A stretch of DNA of 64,000 nucleotides from Candidatus Avelusimicrobium luingense (GTDB lineage Bacteria; Elusimicrobiota; Elusimicrobia; Elusimicrobiales; Elusimicrobiaceae), in NCBI GenBank assembly GCA_900315845.1, contig OOHK01000005.1, forward strand, positions 50,275-114,274, read 5' to 3'. Shown here one piece after another: positions 45,000-55,075 of the stretch. Within the stretch, counting starts at the first letter, position 1. Each line of letters opens with the position of its first letter. Position numbers and translations under genes: made by a program. The notes beneath the pieces are model-generated. The model was not told the origin of the DNA. It made no database searches and saw only the letters and a list, made by a program, of their open reading frames with translations.

Positions 45000-47900
45000 A
45001 TGCGAAAATTTTTTTCAATTTGTTTTGCTTTAGCCGCATTTTCCGTATCGTTGTCCGCAACGCCGTTACGTGTGCTTTCTGCTGCCCCCAAAGGCGATGT
45101 GTATGATGCCGGGCGGCAAGCGGTATCGGTTACATTTAACCAACCTGTTGTGGCGTTAGCCGAACAAAGTCAGTTTGATTCAGCCGAATGTGCCTTAAAA
45201 ATTACGCCCGCCGTTGCCGGTAAATGCCGCTATGCGGGTACGCAAACGCTTGTGTTTGAACCGACGGAAGATTGGCCGAAAGCCACCTCTTTTTCTGTGC
45301 GTGTTCCGGCTAAATTTACTTCTCAAGTTTCCGGGGAAAAGTTAGCCGCCGATTATACATTTTCATTTGCCACTTCCCGTCCGCAAGTACGTCAAATTTA
45401 TCCGCGAAAAGATGAACATTGGTTAACGACAACTCCTACCTTATTTATTGGTTTTAATTTACCTGTTTCCGTTAATACTGCCGGAAAACAAATCGTCTTG
45501 CTGGATGAAAATGCACAACGAATTTCACTTTCCGCGCGCGAAGCCACTGAGGAAGAAAAAGAAAAGAATTTTTCCTATTTACAAGATGACGGCTCTGTAT
45601 TGGCTTTTACACCGACTCGTCCCTTAGAAAAAGGCGTGAAATATACGATAATCGTTCCGGAGAGTTTGAAATCTACCGTCGGGCCGCTTCCTATGGGGAA
45701 AGATTATACTTCTACTTTTGTTACGGCGCCTAATTTGCAAGTGCTGGGGGTGGAAAACAAAGGATGTTTACCTTACATGCCGCAAGTGCGTTTTTCGTCT
45801 CCGGTGCGTTTGCGTGAGTTGATGGCTTCTGTTAAAGTATCACCCGCGTCGGCTCTTAAACCGCTTAACGAAACAGAACAAGAGGCGTTAGGACGGGAAG
45901 TTGTATTGGCACCGGTTGACAAATGGTCTAAGTACGACAAAAAATACTATGCAGATTTATATACCTTAACTCCCAACGAACAAAAACAAGGGACGGCTTT
46001 TTTTGCTACCGGTTTACCCTTTTTAAGTTTAGCCGCCAAACAACCTATTACCGTTACGTTGGATAAAAATTTAACCGATATTTATGGCAACCGTTTAGGC
46101 AAAGATTATACCTTTACAATTACCAATGACGGTTATTGCCCGGCGGTTGAGTTTTCGGGTGGGTATGGTGTGTTGGAAAGTTATTTGCCTGCGCGCTTGC
46201 CGATTGAACTTATCAATACTCCGCTGTTGGAAATTCAAGCCGCCCGCTTTAATAAAGAAAATTATATTCCGTTTTTATTTTCTAAAACAGATAAATATTG
46301 CGCCGAAAAACCGCTTGCATCCACTACATATAATGGGAAATATGCATTTAATACACCCAAAGAAAAAAGCGTTAAAACCTATATTGATTTATCCCATTTT
46401 TCGCCAAATGCGCAAGATAGTTTGATTTTTAGCCAAGTTAAATTGACCCGCAATAATGAGCCGTGTTGGGTTTCTTCCACCACCAACTTGACCGATGTAG
46501 GCATTGCGTTCAAAACCTCTCCGGAAAATATTTTGCTGTGGGCTACCTCGTTGGAAACGGGCGAGCCGCTTGCTAATTTGGCCGTAGAATTGCGTGATAA
46601 AACCAATACGGTACTTTGGTCGGGTTCTACCGATATGAACGGGCTCGCACGGGCGCCGGGTTGGACGCAATTGGATATGCAAAAACCCGATTGGGGTGCC
46701 CCGCAATTATATGCGTTTGTGTCTAGTGCGGGGGGAGACGGATTTGTCAGCAGTGAACTTAATAACGGGTTAGAACCGTGGCGTTTTAATTTGAATTATA
46801 CCTACAATCCGCAGCGTGAAGCGTGGCACAGTGTCTTATTTACCGACCGAGGCATTTACCGGCCGGGCGAAACGGTTTATCTCAAAGGGATTGTACGTCA
46901 TTGGCAGCATAGCGGTTGGAAAGTGCCGGCCGGTTTAAGCGGAAATGTTGTTATTTCCGATGCTTCAGGGAACGAAGTTGAAAATAAAACGGTTACTGTG
47001 GATAATCAATTCGGTACGTTTGCGTTATCGTTTGCGTTGCCTAAAACGGCCAATAACGGTAATTGGGAAGTTTCTTTCAAACCGGAAATTAAAGGAGAAA
47101 AAGACCCTTCTTCCACGTGGTACTCTTTTCAAGTAGAATCTGTAAAACCGGCTGAATTTAAGGTAACGTTGCAAGCCGATAAATCTACCTATTTTTCCGG
47201 TGATAAAATTCAATTTTCAACGGCGGCAAATTATCAGTTCGGCTCGCCGTTAGCCAAAGCACCCGCACACTTTACTTTGCGTCGTGAAATGGCGTGGTTT
47301 GAACCGAAAGATTTTGACAATTACAATTTTATACCGTATTTCTTACGTGAAGGAGAATATAAAGAGAACGGTAAATTGCTTGCCAGTGCAACGCAAACGA
47401 CCGATGATAAAGGGTTTGCTTCTTTCCCGGCTACCTTACCGCAAGTAAATTTCCCGGTACGTGTGTTTGCCGAGGTAGGGGTACAATCTCCGGCTAAGCA
47501 AGATTTGTTTGCACGTAATTCAGTGCTTGTGCATCCGGCATCCTTTTATATAGGTGTCAAAACACCCGATACATACGCCAAGGCACTTTCTCCCGTAACG
47601 GTAGAGGTGGTTGCGGTAACGCCCGAAGGTAAACGTATCCCGGCACCGCGCGTAACCGCGCAAATTCGCCGGGTAGAGTGGCATAGCGTACGCAAGGTGG
47701 GGTTGTCGGGGCGGTTAGAGTGGGTCAATAGTAAAGAAGAAATAGAACTGCCCAGCCAGACTTTTGATATTGCGCAAGAAAACGGAAAATTCTCGTTTGT
47801 GCCGTCTGAAAGCGGGCAACATTATATTACATTTACCACTCGTGATGAACAAGGCCGCACCGTTACGGGCGGTTTTGAAGTGATGGTATATGGTAAAGAT

Positions 47901-50636
47901 GGCCCGTCGTGGGCGCAAGAAGATGATGAAGTCTTACCGCTTAAGCAAGATAAAAATACGTATCAACCCGGCGAAACCGCACGCATTCACGTAGCCTCTC
48001 CGTATGAAACGGCCCAAGCCCTTGTTACGGTAGAACGTGAAGGAATTTTGGAATCGTGGACGACTACGGTTAAAGGTGGGGCTGACTATATAGAAGTGCC
48101 GATAAAAGCCAATTATTTGCCCAATGTGTATGTCAGCGTGACATTAGTCAAGGGGCGCACGGGTGCTCCGGTCAATGAAAAAGGCGTGGATTTGGGCAAA
48201 CCGCAAGGCAAAATGGGCTATGTCAATCTCAAGGTTGCGCCGCAATCTAAACAACTGGAAGTAGAAGTAAAAACAAACAAGCAAGAATATCGCCCCGGGG
48301 ATGAAGTTACCGTTCAATTAACCACAAAATCCAACCATAAAGGTATCCCTGCCCAAGTAACGTTGTTCGCCGTAGATGAAGGCGTGCTTGCGTTGACCGA
48401 TTATAAAACGCCTGATTTGTTTGAACAATTTTACGGGCCGCGTGCGATATCCGTCTTTACGGCCGATAACCGTTCGTATGTTATCGGGCAGCGTAACTTC
48501 GGCGAAAAAGGGGAAAACCGCGGCGGTGGCGGATCTGCATACGCTAAATTAGGCGGGGTAGATTTGCGCAGTAATTTCTCGTTTGTGCCTTTTTATAATG
48601 CACAAGTGCTAACCGATAAAAAAGGTCGCGCTGAAGTGAAATTCAAACTGCCGGATAATTTAACAAAATTCCGTATTATGGCTATTGCGGTGCGGGAAGA
48701 AGAATTTGGTGCTTCACAAACTCAAATCAATGTATCCAAACCGTTGATGATTACGGCTAATGTACCGCGTTTTGTGCGGGAAAACGATGTGTTTTCGTGT
48801 AATGCGGTGGTGTATAATTATGCCGATAAAAAAGGGGAACTGACGGTGCAAGCCGCGGCAAAAGGCGGAGTGCAACTTACGCAAACGGCCCCGCAAAAAG
48901 TGATAGTGCCTATCGGCCAAGCCCAAGAAGTTTCGTGGCCTTGTCAGGCAAAATCCTTGGGTACCGCTCAGGTAGTTTTTAGCGTAAAAGGTAAAAAAGA
49001 AACCGACGGCGTAAGTTCACAAGTCAACGTATCCGCCGTTGAAAAACCGCAAACGCTTGCGTTGTATAATCATACGGCTACCGCTCAAGATGAATTGGTC
49101 GTCCGTCCCGCTCACACGGCTGATACCGCGCAAAACCAAGTAACGGTTTCGCTGGCTTCTACGGCATTACTCAATATCAAAGACGCGTTGACGTATTTGA
49201 TGACGTATCCGTATGAATGTTTAGAGCAACAGATGTCTAAAATACGTCCGGTAATTATGAGCGAGACGTTGATTAAAGATTTCAAACTCGGTGATGTTAG
49301 CCAACTTAAAAAACGTGCGCAGGAAATCTTAACGCAATTAGATATGTACCAGTATTTTTCCGGCGGACTTGGGTATTGGCCCAACAGTTGGCCGGATCCC
49401 TATGTTACAGCGTATGCGTTAGAGACGGCCTATTTGGCAAAACAAAAAGGTTTTACCGTACCGCAACAATCGGTTAACAAAGCGTTAGAATGGTTAGAAA
49501 AAGCCTTCACGAAAAATCAAACGGTAGCATTTACCTATGCGTCGCAAGAAATCCAAACTACGCGTGCATATAGTGCCTATGTGTTAGCCTTATATGGCAA
49601 ACAAGCAACGGCCTTATTTAACGGCTTATATGCTCAACGCGCTACGCTGCCCATTATGGCCAATGCGTATTTATTAAAAGCAGCACATGCGTTAAAGCAA
49701 CCGGCTTCCGTACAAGAAAATATTGCACAAACTTTGCGTAATCATATTGTACATACGCCGCAATTTGCGTATTTTACCGTTAATTCGCCGATGGGATGGT
49801 TGCATCAAAGTGATGTGTCTGTAACGGCGTTGGCCTTAGATGCGTTACTTTCCAGCAATATCCCGTTTGAACAAGCCTCGCAAACTGCAGCGTGGTTGTT
49901 ATCTCAACGCAATGCACAAGGCCATTGGAACAGCACAAGTGAAAACGCAGCTGTTTTGGCGGCTCTTCAAACGTATGAACAGAAAGTAGAAAACCAAACG
50001 CCCGACTTTACGACTCGCGTTTTACTAAACGGTGAAGAAAAAATGAATGCGTCCTTTAAGGGGCGCCAACTCAACGAGCAAACAAAGAAATTCCCGTTTG
50101 CTACCGTTTATACGGGGGGGAATGAAGCCCGGTTTAATTTCTCCAAAGCGGGAACCGGAACACTGTTCTATACGCTCTCGCAAACGTATGTGCCGGCAGC
50201 GTATGATGCCCCGTTACAAGCCGGGTTAGAAATTTCCCGCCAAATTACAACGTTAGACGGCACCCCGGTTACACAACTTAAAGCGGGTGAGCGTTATTAT
50301 GTGACGCTTTCCGTACGGAGTGCGGCGGCGCGTCATTTTGTCGTGGCGGAAGATTTTATTCCGGCAGGGGTGGAAATTGTTAATACATCCTTGGCAACGG
50401 AAACTTCCGGCGATCCAACTAAGGATATGGAAAACAACTTTGGTCGCTTGGCCCATTACGACGATCATATCGCTGCGTTTGCTTCGTATTTGCCGGCCGG
50501 AACACATGAATTTACGTATATGATAAGTGCTGTTACCGACGGTACATTTGCGTATCCCAGCGCGTGGGCCAGTTTGATGTACGACCCGGCTTTGTTCGGT
50601 CGGACGGCTACTTCTACGCTCATCATTAAAAAATGA
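45000..50636 (+). CDS. Bacterial alpha-2-macroglobulin with thioester motif
   Basis: 1878 residues, longer than E. coli YfhM (1653). N-terminal Sec signal MRKFFSICFALAAFSVSLSA, with no lipobox. The order of domains follows bacterial A2M: N-terminal macroglobulin-like domains, the MG domain start YRPGETVYLKGIVRHW (about 620-640), the KAEYRPGDEV-type and LFAVDEGVLAL segments, then the thioester domain with Cys1407-Leu-Glu-Gln1410. A covalent protease trap is therefore predicted. FYVTLSVRSAA-like and C-terminal receptor-binding-like beta domains end the chain. Bacterial A2M sits in the periplasm and blocks invading proteases. It overlaps pbpC by four bases. Confidence 0.94.
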   Translation: MRKFFSICFALAAFSVSLSATPLRVLSAAPKGDVYDAGRQAVSVTFNQPVVALAEQSQFDSAECALKITPAVAGKCRYAGTQTLVFEPTEDWPKATSFSVRVPAKFTSQVSGEKLAADYTFSFATSRPQVRQIYPRKDEHWLTTTPTLFIGFNLPVSVNTAGKQIVLLDENAQRISLSAREATEEEKEKNFSYLQDDGSVLAFTPTRPLEKGVKYTIIVPESLKSTVGPLPMGKDYTSTFVTAPNLQVLGVENKGCLPYMPQVRFSSPVRLRELMASVKVSPASALKPLNETEQEALGREVVLAPVDKWSKYDKKYYADLYTLTPNEQKQGTAFFATGLPFLSLAAKQPITVTLDKNLTDIYGNRLGKDYTFTITNDGYCPAVEFSGGYGVLESYLPARLPIELINTPLLEIQAARFNKENYIPFLFSKTDKYCAEKPLASTTYNGKYAFNTPKEKSVKTYIDLSHFSPNAQDSLIFSQVKLTRNNEPCWVSSTTNLTDVGIAFKTSPENILLWATSLETGEPLANLAVELRDKTNTVLWSGSTDMNGLARAPGWTQLDMQKPDWGAPQLYAFVSSAGGDGFVSSELNNGLEPWRFNLNYTYNPQREAWHSVLFTDRGIYRPGETVYLKGIVRHWQHSGWKVPAGLSGNVVISDASGNEVENKTVTVDNQFGTFALSFALPKTANNGNWEVSFKPEIKGEKDPSSTWYSFQVESVKPAEFKVTLQADKSTYFSGDKIQFSTAANYQFGSPLAKAPAHFTLRREMAWFEPKDFDNYNFIPYFLREGEYKENGKLLASATQTTDDKGFASFPATLPQVNFPVRVFAEVGVQSPAKQDLFARNSVLVHPASFYIGVKTPDTYAKALSPVTVEVVAVTPEGKRIPAPRVTAQIRRVEWHSVRKVGLSGRLEWVNSKEEIELPSQTFDIAQENGKFSFVPSESGQHYITFTTRDEQGRTVTGGFEVMVYGKDGPSWAQEDDEVLPLKQDKNTYQPGETARIHVASPYETAQALVTVEREGILESWTTTVKGGADYIEVPIKANYLPNVYVSVTLVKGRTGAPVNEKGVDLGKPQGKMGYVNLKVAPQSKQLEVEVKTNKQEYRPGDEVTVQLTTKSNHKGIPAQVTLFAVDEGVLALTDYKTPDLFEQFYGPRAISVFTADNRSYVIGQRNFGEKGENRGGGGSAYAKLGGVDLRSNFSFVPFYNAQVLTDKKGRAEVKFKLPDNLTKFRIMAIAVREEEFGASQTQINVSKPLMITANVPRFVRENDVFSCNAVVYNYADKKGELTVQAAAKGGVQLTQTAPQKVIVPIGQAQEVSWPCQAKSLGTAQVVFSVKGKKETDGVSSQVNVSAVEKPQTLALYNHTATAQDELVVRPAHTADTAQNQVTVSLASTALLNIKDALTYLMTYPYECLEQQMSKIRPVIMSETLIKDFKLGDVSQLKKRAQEILTQLDMYQYFSGGLGYWPNSWPDPYVTAYALETAYLAKQKGFTVPQQSVNKALEWLEKAFTKNQTVAFTYASQEIQTTRAYSAYVLALYGKQATALFNGLYAQRATLPIMANAYLLKAAHALKQPASVQENIAQTLRNHIVHTPQFAYFTVNSPMGWLHQSDVSVTALALDALLSSNIPFEQASQTAAWLLSQRNAQGHWNSTSENAAVLAALQTYEQKVENQTPDFTTRVLLNGEEKMNASFKGRQLNEQTKKFPFATVYTGGNEARFNFSKAGTGTLFYTLSQTYVPAAYDAPLQAGLEISRQITTLDGTPVTQLKAGERYYVTLSVRSAAARHFVVAEDFIPAGVEIVNTSLATETSGDPTKDMENNFGRLAHYDDHIAAFASYLPAGTHEFTYMISAVTDGTFAYPSAWASLMYDPALFGRTATSTLIIKK

Positions 50637-52738
50637 TAAAGAAATACGTTGCGTTTCTACTTATTTTTCTTCCCTGTCTGTTGCTAGGCGGGGAAGAAAA
50701 ATTTTTGACGCCTTCAATTCTTGTTACCGATAAAAGCGGTGCCCCGATGCGCGGTTTTTTATCAAGTAATCAAACCTATTATTATCCGGTATTACTGAGT
50801 GAAATGTCCCCTTGGTTAATTGCCTCGGTGGTAGCTGCGGAAGATAAACGCTTTTTTTATCACTCCGGTGTGGACGTGCAAGCCATTTTGCGCGCAGGCG
50901 TTCAAAATGTGTCGTCGGGAAAGACGGTATCCGGGGCGTCCACCATTACCCAACAACTTGTGCGCGCCATAGAGCCGCGGCCCAAAACGTGGCGCGGCAA
51001 AATCAGCGAAGCCTATCAGGCCGGACAATGGGAAAAAACTCATACAAAAGAAGAAATTTTAGAAGATTATTTTAATCGCATTGAGTTTGGAAATTTAACG
51101 CAAGGTGTACAAGCCGCTTCCCAATTTTATTTTGGCGTAGATGCGGCTGATTTGTCTCTGGCGCAAGCGGCTTTTTTGGTGGGGCTGATTAAATCGCCTA
51201 CGCGCTATAATCCGCTGACGCATTTTGCACGTGCGAAAAAACGGCAAGAATATGTGCTTTCTCGTCTAAAAAATGAAGAAATGATTGAGGAAGAAATGTA
51301 TCAAATGGCATTAGCCGAACCCATTATATTGCAAGCCCAAACGCGCTTGTTTGATGCGCCGCATTTTATGCAATTTGTGCGTCCGTTACTGCCGGAAAAC
51401 GTACCGCAAGTACGCACTACCTTGGATAAAGAATTACAACTGTATGCGGAAAAATTAGTCAAAACATATATTTCAAAATTGTCGGAAGAAAACATTACAA
51501 ATGCCGCCATTGTTATCGTGGAAAATGTAACAGGTGCGGTGCTTACATATATAGGGTCGGCTGATTTTCATCATGCGAGAAATCAAGGACAAGTAGATGG
51601 AGTGCGTGCGTTACGCCAGCCGGGATCTGCTTTAAAACCGTTTGTATATGGGTTGGCATTTGAGAAAAAACAACTCTCGCCAGGTACACTGATTGCAGAT
51701 GAAGATACTTTTTTTGATGACGGTTTCCGTCCGCGTAACTATGATGAAAAATTCCATGGGCTCGTTTCGGCGCGTAGCGCATTGGCCTGTTCTTATAATG
51801 TGCCGGCGGTAAAAGTGGCGGAAAAAATAGGAGCACCTGCCTTATTAAATTTATTACACGATGTCGGCTTTAGCGAATTAAACCGCACGGCTGATTTTTA
51901 TGGGTTGGGGCTTTCACTCGGTAACGGCGAGGTGCAATTATTGCACTTAACTAATGCGTATGCCACTTTGGCCCGTGGGGGAAATTTCAAACCGCTTACG
52001 GTGGCGTGGGAACCTCTTGTTTTATTAGAAGGCAAACCGCACCGTGTTTTGAGCGAACAAACGTCGTATTTGGTTAGTCATATTTTAGCGGATAATCAGG
52101 CGCGTGCGGCCGCGTTTGGGTTAAATTCTGCCTTGGTGGTGCCGTTTGAAATGGCGGCTAAAACAGGAACATCTAAAGATTATAAAGATAATTTTGCACT
52201 TGGTTATACGCCGCGTTGGACAATCGGGGTTTGGGTGGGAAATTTTGATGCGTCCCCAATGCGTCGTGTGTCCGGCGTGACGGGTGCGGGGCCGCTGCTA
52301 CATGATTTGGCCGTTTATATGCAGCAAAAATATCCGTCTGATCCGTTTCATATGCCGGACGGTATTACGCAAGTACAGGTTTGTACGCAAACAGGACTTT
52401 TGGCGGGACCGTCTTGCAAGCATACGCAAGAAGAAGTCTTTTTAGCAGATAATTTGCCCGCCGTTTGTGACGGAAAACACCAAACTAATAAGAACGTACG
52501 TATTGTTTCTCCGTTAGATGGAGATATTTACCAGTACGATACGGCGTTACCCAACTCTTTGCAAAAAATAAATTTTGTGGCGGTGTGTGCCGAAACAAAA
52601 TGCGCATGGAAATTAGACGGTAAAAAATGGCCGCAAACATCTTGTTCCTTTTGGTATCCGCTTGAAAAAGGCAAACACAATGCCGAAGTTTTTTGCGGGG
52701 GGAAAACCGATACGGTACATTTTGAAGTATTAAAATAA
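50633..52738 (+). CDS. pbpC: Penicillin-binding protein 1C
   Basis: 701 residues. N-terminal anchor/signal MIKKYVAFLLIFLPCLLLGG. The GT51 glycosyltransferase domain has AAEDKRFFYHSGVD with the catalytic Glu and SGASTITQQLVR. The transpeptidase domain has the SxxK motif in RQPGSALKP, SxN in CSYNVPAVK and KTGTS in AAKTGTSKDY. The C-terminal BiPBP_C-like domain (about 610-701) is Cys-containing. PBP1C paired with A2M is a known bacterial arrangement, thought to couple wall repair with protease defence. Translation is coupled by an ATGA overlap. Confidence 0.95.
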   Translation: MIKKYVAFLLIFLPCLLLGGEEKFLTPSILVTDKSGAPMRGFLSSNQTYYYPVLLSEMSPWLIASVVAAEDKRFFYHSGVDVQAILRAGVQNVSSGKTVSGASTITQQLVRAIEPRPKTWRGKISEAYQAGQWEKTHTKEEILEDYFNRIEFGNLTQGVQAASQFYFGVDAADLSLAQAAFLVGLIKSPTRYNPLTHFARAKKRQEYVLSRLKNEEMIEEEMYQMALAEPIILQAQTRLFDAPHFMQFVRPLLPENVPQVRTTLDKELQLYAEKLVKTYISKLSEENITNAAIVIVENVTGAVLTYIGSADFHHARNQGQVDGVRALRQPGSALKPFVYGLAFEKKQLSPGTLIADEDTFFDDGFRPRNYDEKFHGLVSARSALACSYNVPAVKVAEKIGAPALLNLLHDVGFSELNRTADFYGLGLSLGNGEVQLLHLTNAYATLARGGNFKPLTVAWEPLVLLEGKPHRVLSEQTSYLVSHILADNQARAAAFGLNSALVVPFEMAAKTGTSKDYKDNFALGYTPRWTIGVWVGNFDASPMRRVSGVTGAGPLLHDLAVYMQQKYPSDPFHMPDGITQVQVCTQTGLLAGPSCKHTQEEVFLADNLPAVCDGKHQTNKNVRIVSPLDGDIYQYDTALPNSLQKINFVAVCAETKCAWKLDGKKWPQTSCSFWYPLEKGKHNAEVFCGGKTDTVHFEVLK

Positions 52739-52767
52739 TTTTCGCGCGGAAATATTTATTTATCACT

Positions 52768-52798
52768 AAAAAACACCCCGCTATGTGCGGGGTGTTTT
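52768..52798. terminator. Bidirectional terminator between pbpC and repeat-protein gene
   Basis: A perfect 12-bp stem AAAACACCCCGC / GCGGGGTGTTTT, loop TATGT, between convergent stops. Confidence 0.9.
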
Positions 52799-52823
52799 GC
52801 ATCTAAATTATTTTTACAAACAA

Positions 52824-53390
52824 TTAGAAGCGACCGTTGACGATGACCATCACCGGGAACCAACCGTTCTTAGCAATGTTTACTAAACCGACTTGTAAAC
52901 CTTTGCTGATGTGGCGGGCATTGTTGACAAAACCGAGTTGCACACCGTGCAAATCTTCTACTTGGTTGTAGAAACCAAGTTGCGCACCGATTAGTTTACC
53001 GTGGGCAAAGTTGACAATACCAAATTGGGCACCACCAAAATGATTATCGTTGATGTCTACGATAGCACCTTGAATTCCGTAGAATTCGTTGGAGCGGGCA
53101 TAGATCCACGCATCGTTGATACCAAAACCTTCATTTACTTTAGCAACACCTAATGCTGTGTTAATACCGCGAAGTTCACCAACTTTACCAATGAGTAAAT
53201 CCCATTGGAAACCATAAACAGAATCCGTGTTGGAACCAATACCCACATCAATACCTCTTACAGTTTGGGTGTTATTGGGAATAGCCACGGCTATATCGTT
53301 CCACAAGGACAATTTCAAAATGCCCTTATCACCGGCAAATACCGGAGCGGCAGCAAACAATACGGCTAACAATACTGCTACTTTCTTCAT
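52824..53390 (-). CDS. Exported protein with GxQxGxVN repeats (LA_2272-like)
   Basis: 188 residues. Signal peptide MKKVAVLLAVLFAAAPVFA is cleaved before GDKG. The mature part has repeated beta units of the form G-[IAV]-Q-x-G-[FIL]-V-N: GAQFGIVNFAHG, GAQLGFYNQVEDLHG, VQLGFVNNARHISKG, LQVGLVNIAKNG. These resemble the surface repeat annotated as LA_2272 family, also met in Bacteroidetes and Fusobacteria; the name is from memory. It ends in a Phe (VNGRF), which is common in outer-membrane beta-barrel proteins. AAGGAG lies 11 bases before the ATG. Function unknown. Confidence 0.75.
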   Translation of the reverse strand: MKKVAVLLAVLFAAAPVFAGDKGILKLSLWNDIAVAIPNNTQTVRGIDVGIGSNTDSVYGFQWDLLIGKVGELRGINTALGVAKVNEGFGINDAWIYARSNEFYGIQGAIVDINDNHFGGAQFGIVNFAHGKLIGAQLGFYNQVEDLHGVQLGFVNNARHISKGLQVGLVNIAKNGWFPVMVIVNGRF

Positions 53391-53494
53391 GTTGTTTCTT
53401 TCTCCTTACTTAATGATTTGTCGCAACGGATATTCCGCGCGGCATGAAATTATTGTAGCACTTTTTGCGTTGCAAGTTTACTAAAAAAAATTGC

Positions 53495-53500
53495 TACAAT
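53495..53500 (+). promoter_or_regulatory. Leaderless-type promoter of subtilase gene
   Basis: TACAAT preceded by TGC (extended -10), exactly six bases before the ATG at 53507. A TTGCAA lies 19 bases upstream. No Shine-Dalgarno sequence. Confidence 0.6.
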
Positions 53501-53506
53501 ACTTTT

Positions 53507-54502
53507 ATGAAAATACAATCTGTTTTATTGTTACTGATTTTGTGCGCCATGCCATTGTTGGCAGGCGATGTTTTGCTACTCGGCCCGACAAATTTGCGCA
53601 TGAGTGAAACGGGAGAGTTCTCGGCGGTAGATAATACGCCTAAACCGGAACCGTTTGATATCATGTGGGCCTACCGATTATATCCTGCCGATAAAAAATT
53701 AACAGGTCGTGGAGTAACGGTGGCAGTGGCCGATAGCGGAATTTCTTCACATGTGGAATTTAACGGCAAAAATATTCAAGGTCAAGATTTTACCCTTTCT
53801 ACCTCTATCGCCGATTTGAAAAACCACGGTACGGGCGTGGCCGGGATTATCGGCGCGCAAGGACATCGTTTTACGGGAATTGCGCCGGAAGCCCAATTGA
53901 TTGTTTATAAAATTGACGACGGTAGCCGTTTAATCGGCCCTCAAGCCGCCACCGCCGCTATTAATACTTTATTAGATTATAATGCTAAAAACCCCGATAA
54001 CAAAATTGCGGTTCTTAATTTAAGTTACGGTGTGTCCGGTGGGGGAAATGTGCCTCTTACTCTTGCTATTAACCGAGCGTATGATTCCGGCGTGTTAGTG
54101 GTTTGTCCGTCCGGAAACTTTGGCCTTCCCGGGGTACATTATCCGGCCAATTTACCTACTACTGTTGCCGTCGGTGCGTTGGCGGCTGATGCTAAACATG
54201 CGTATGCCAATTCGTCCTACGGTCAGGGATTAGATTTTATTGCACCCGGGGACCGGGTTTATACAACTGATGCGGAAGGTGTTTATACCCTAATGAGCGG
54301 TACTTCTGCCGCGGCGGGATTTGTCAGTGCTGCGGCCGCTTTGGCTGTACAAGGGCTTAAACAAAAACTTGGCCGCTATCCTACCACAGAAGAAATCAAA
54401 CAAAGTCTTATTGCCGCTTCCGTAAGTATTCCGGGTATGCCACGCGAACAACAAGGTTACGGCTTTATTGATGTGAAACGATTGGAAGAACAATTCAAGT
54501 AA
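53507..54502 (+). CDS. Exported subtilisin-like serine protease (S8 family)
   Basis: 331 residues from the ATG at 53507. Signal peptide MKIQSVLLLLILCAMPLLA. The catalytic triad is complete: Asp in VTVAVADSGISSH, His in LKNHGTGVAGIIGAQG and Ser in LMSGTSAAAGFVSAA. The oxyanion Asn is in VVCPSGNFG. No long prodomain or C-terminal extension is seen, so this is a minimal subtilase acting outside the cytoplasm. The target is unknown. The nearby A2M could protect the cell from proteases of this kind, but no functional connection is shown. Confidence 0.94.
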   Translation: MKIQSVLLLLILCAMPLLAGDVLLLGPTNLRMSETGEFSAVDNTPKPEPFDIMWAYRLYPADKKLTGRGVTVAVADSGISSHVEFNGKNIQGQDFTLSTSIADLKNHGTGVAGIIGAQGHRFTGIAPEAQLIVYKIDDGSRLIGPQAATAAINTLLDYNAKNPDNKIAVLNLSYGVSGGGNVPLTLAINRAYDSGVLVVCPSGNFGLPGVHYPANLPTTVAVGALAADAKHAYANSSYGQGLDFIAPGDRVYTTDAEGVYTLMSGTSAAAGFVSAAAALAVQGLKQKLGRYPTTEEIKQSLIAASVSIPGMPREQQGYGFIDVKRLEEQFK

Positions 54503-54526
54503 TTTATTCTTCGCCTTGTAATTTGC

Positions 54527-54532
54527 TAAAAT
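54527..54532 (+). promoter_or_regulatory. Leaderless-type promoter of DUF177-rpmF-plsX operon
   Basis: TAAAAT preceded by TGC, exactly six bases before the ATG at 54539. No Shine-Dalgarno sequence. Confidence 0.6.
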
Positions 54533-54538
54533 ATCTAT

Positions 54539-55033
54539 ATGGACGAAAAATCGTTTTATCAAGAGTATGATGTTCCGCAAGATTTGCAATTCAAAACCGC
54601 CGATATTTTACGCGGCGGAGGATTGCAATGTGCTTGTGTATTAGGTGAAAAAGCGTTAGAAGGATTGTTTGAAAAACCTAACCGCTTGACGAAAGCCAAA
54701 GTAGAATTGTCATTCTCGGTAGCCAACAAAGATATTTTGGTGCAAGGTAAATTACAAGGCGAGCGCGAAATTGAGTGCGCGCGTTGTTTGAAATTAACCA
54801 AACAAACCTTTAATGAAGAATTTTTTGAAACTTATAGCACGAAAGCCGAAATAATTGATATAATGTATTTGGTGCGGCAAACCTTGGCGTTAAGCGAAGA
54901 AATACGTTTTCTTTGCAAGCCGGATTGCAAGGGCTTGTGTCCCCAGTGTGGGCACGACTTAAACGAAGGCCCTTGTTCTTGCAAGCCGGAAATTATGTCG
55001 CCGTTTGCTGCGTTGAAAGGAAAATTTAAATAA
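54539..55033 (+). CDS. DUF177 (YceD) family protein
   Basis: 164 residues. The YceD/DUF177 family is coded before rpmF in most bacteria, and a role in 23S rRNA or ribosome assembly has been proposed. The family Cys motifs are present: CARCLK in the middle and a C-terminal CKPDCKGLCPQCGHDLNEG with further Cys, likely a zinc site. The order DUF177-rpmF-plsX is the classical one. Confidence 0.92.
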   Translation: MDEKSFYQEYDVPQDLQFKTADILRGGGLQCACVLGEKALEGLFEKPNRLTKAKVELSFSVANKDILVQGKLQGEREIECARCLKLTKQTFNEEFFETYSTKAEIIDIMYLVRQTLALSEEIRFLCKPDCKGLCPQCGHDLNEGPCSCKPEIMSPFAALKGKFK

Positions 55034-55075
55034 TTCAATTCGTAGAATCGTTCTACGGAAATAGGAGTAAATGAA

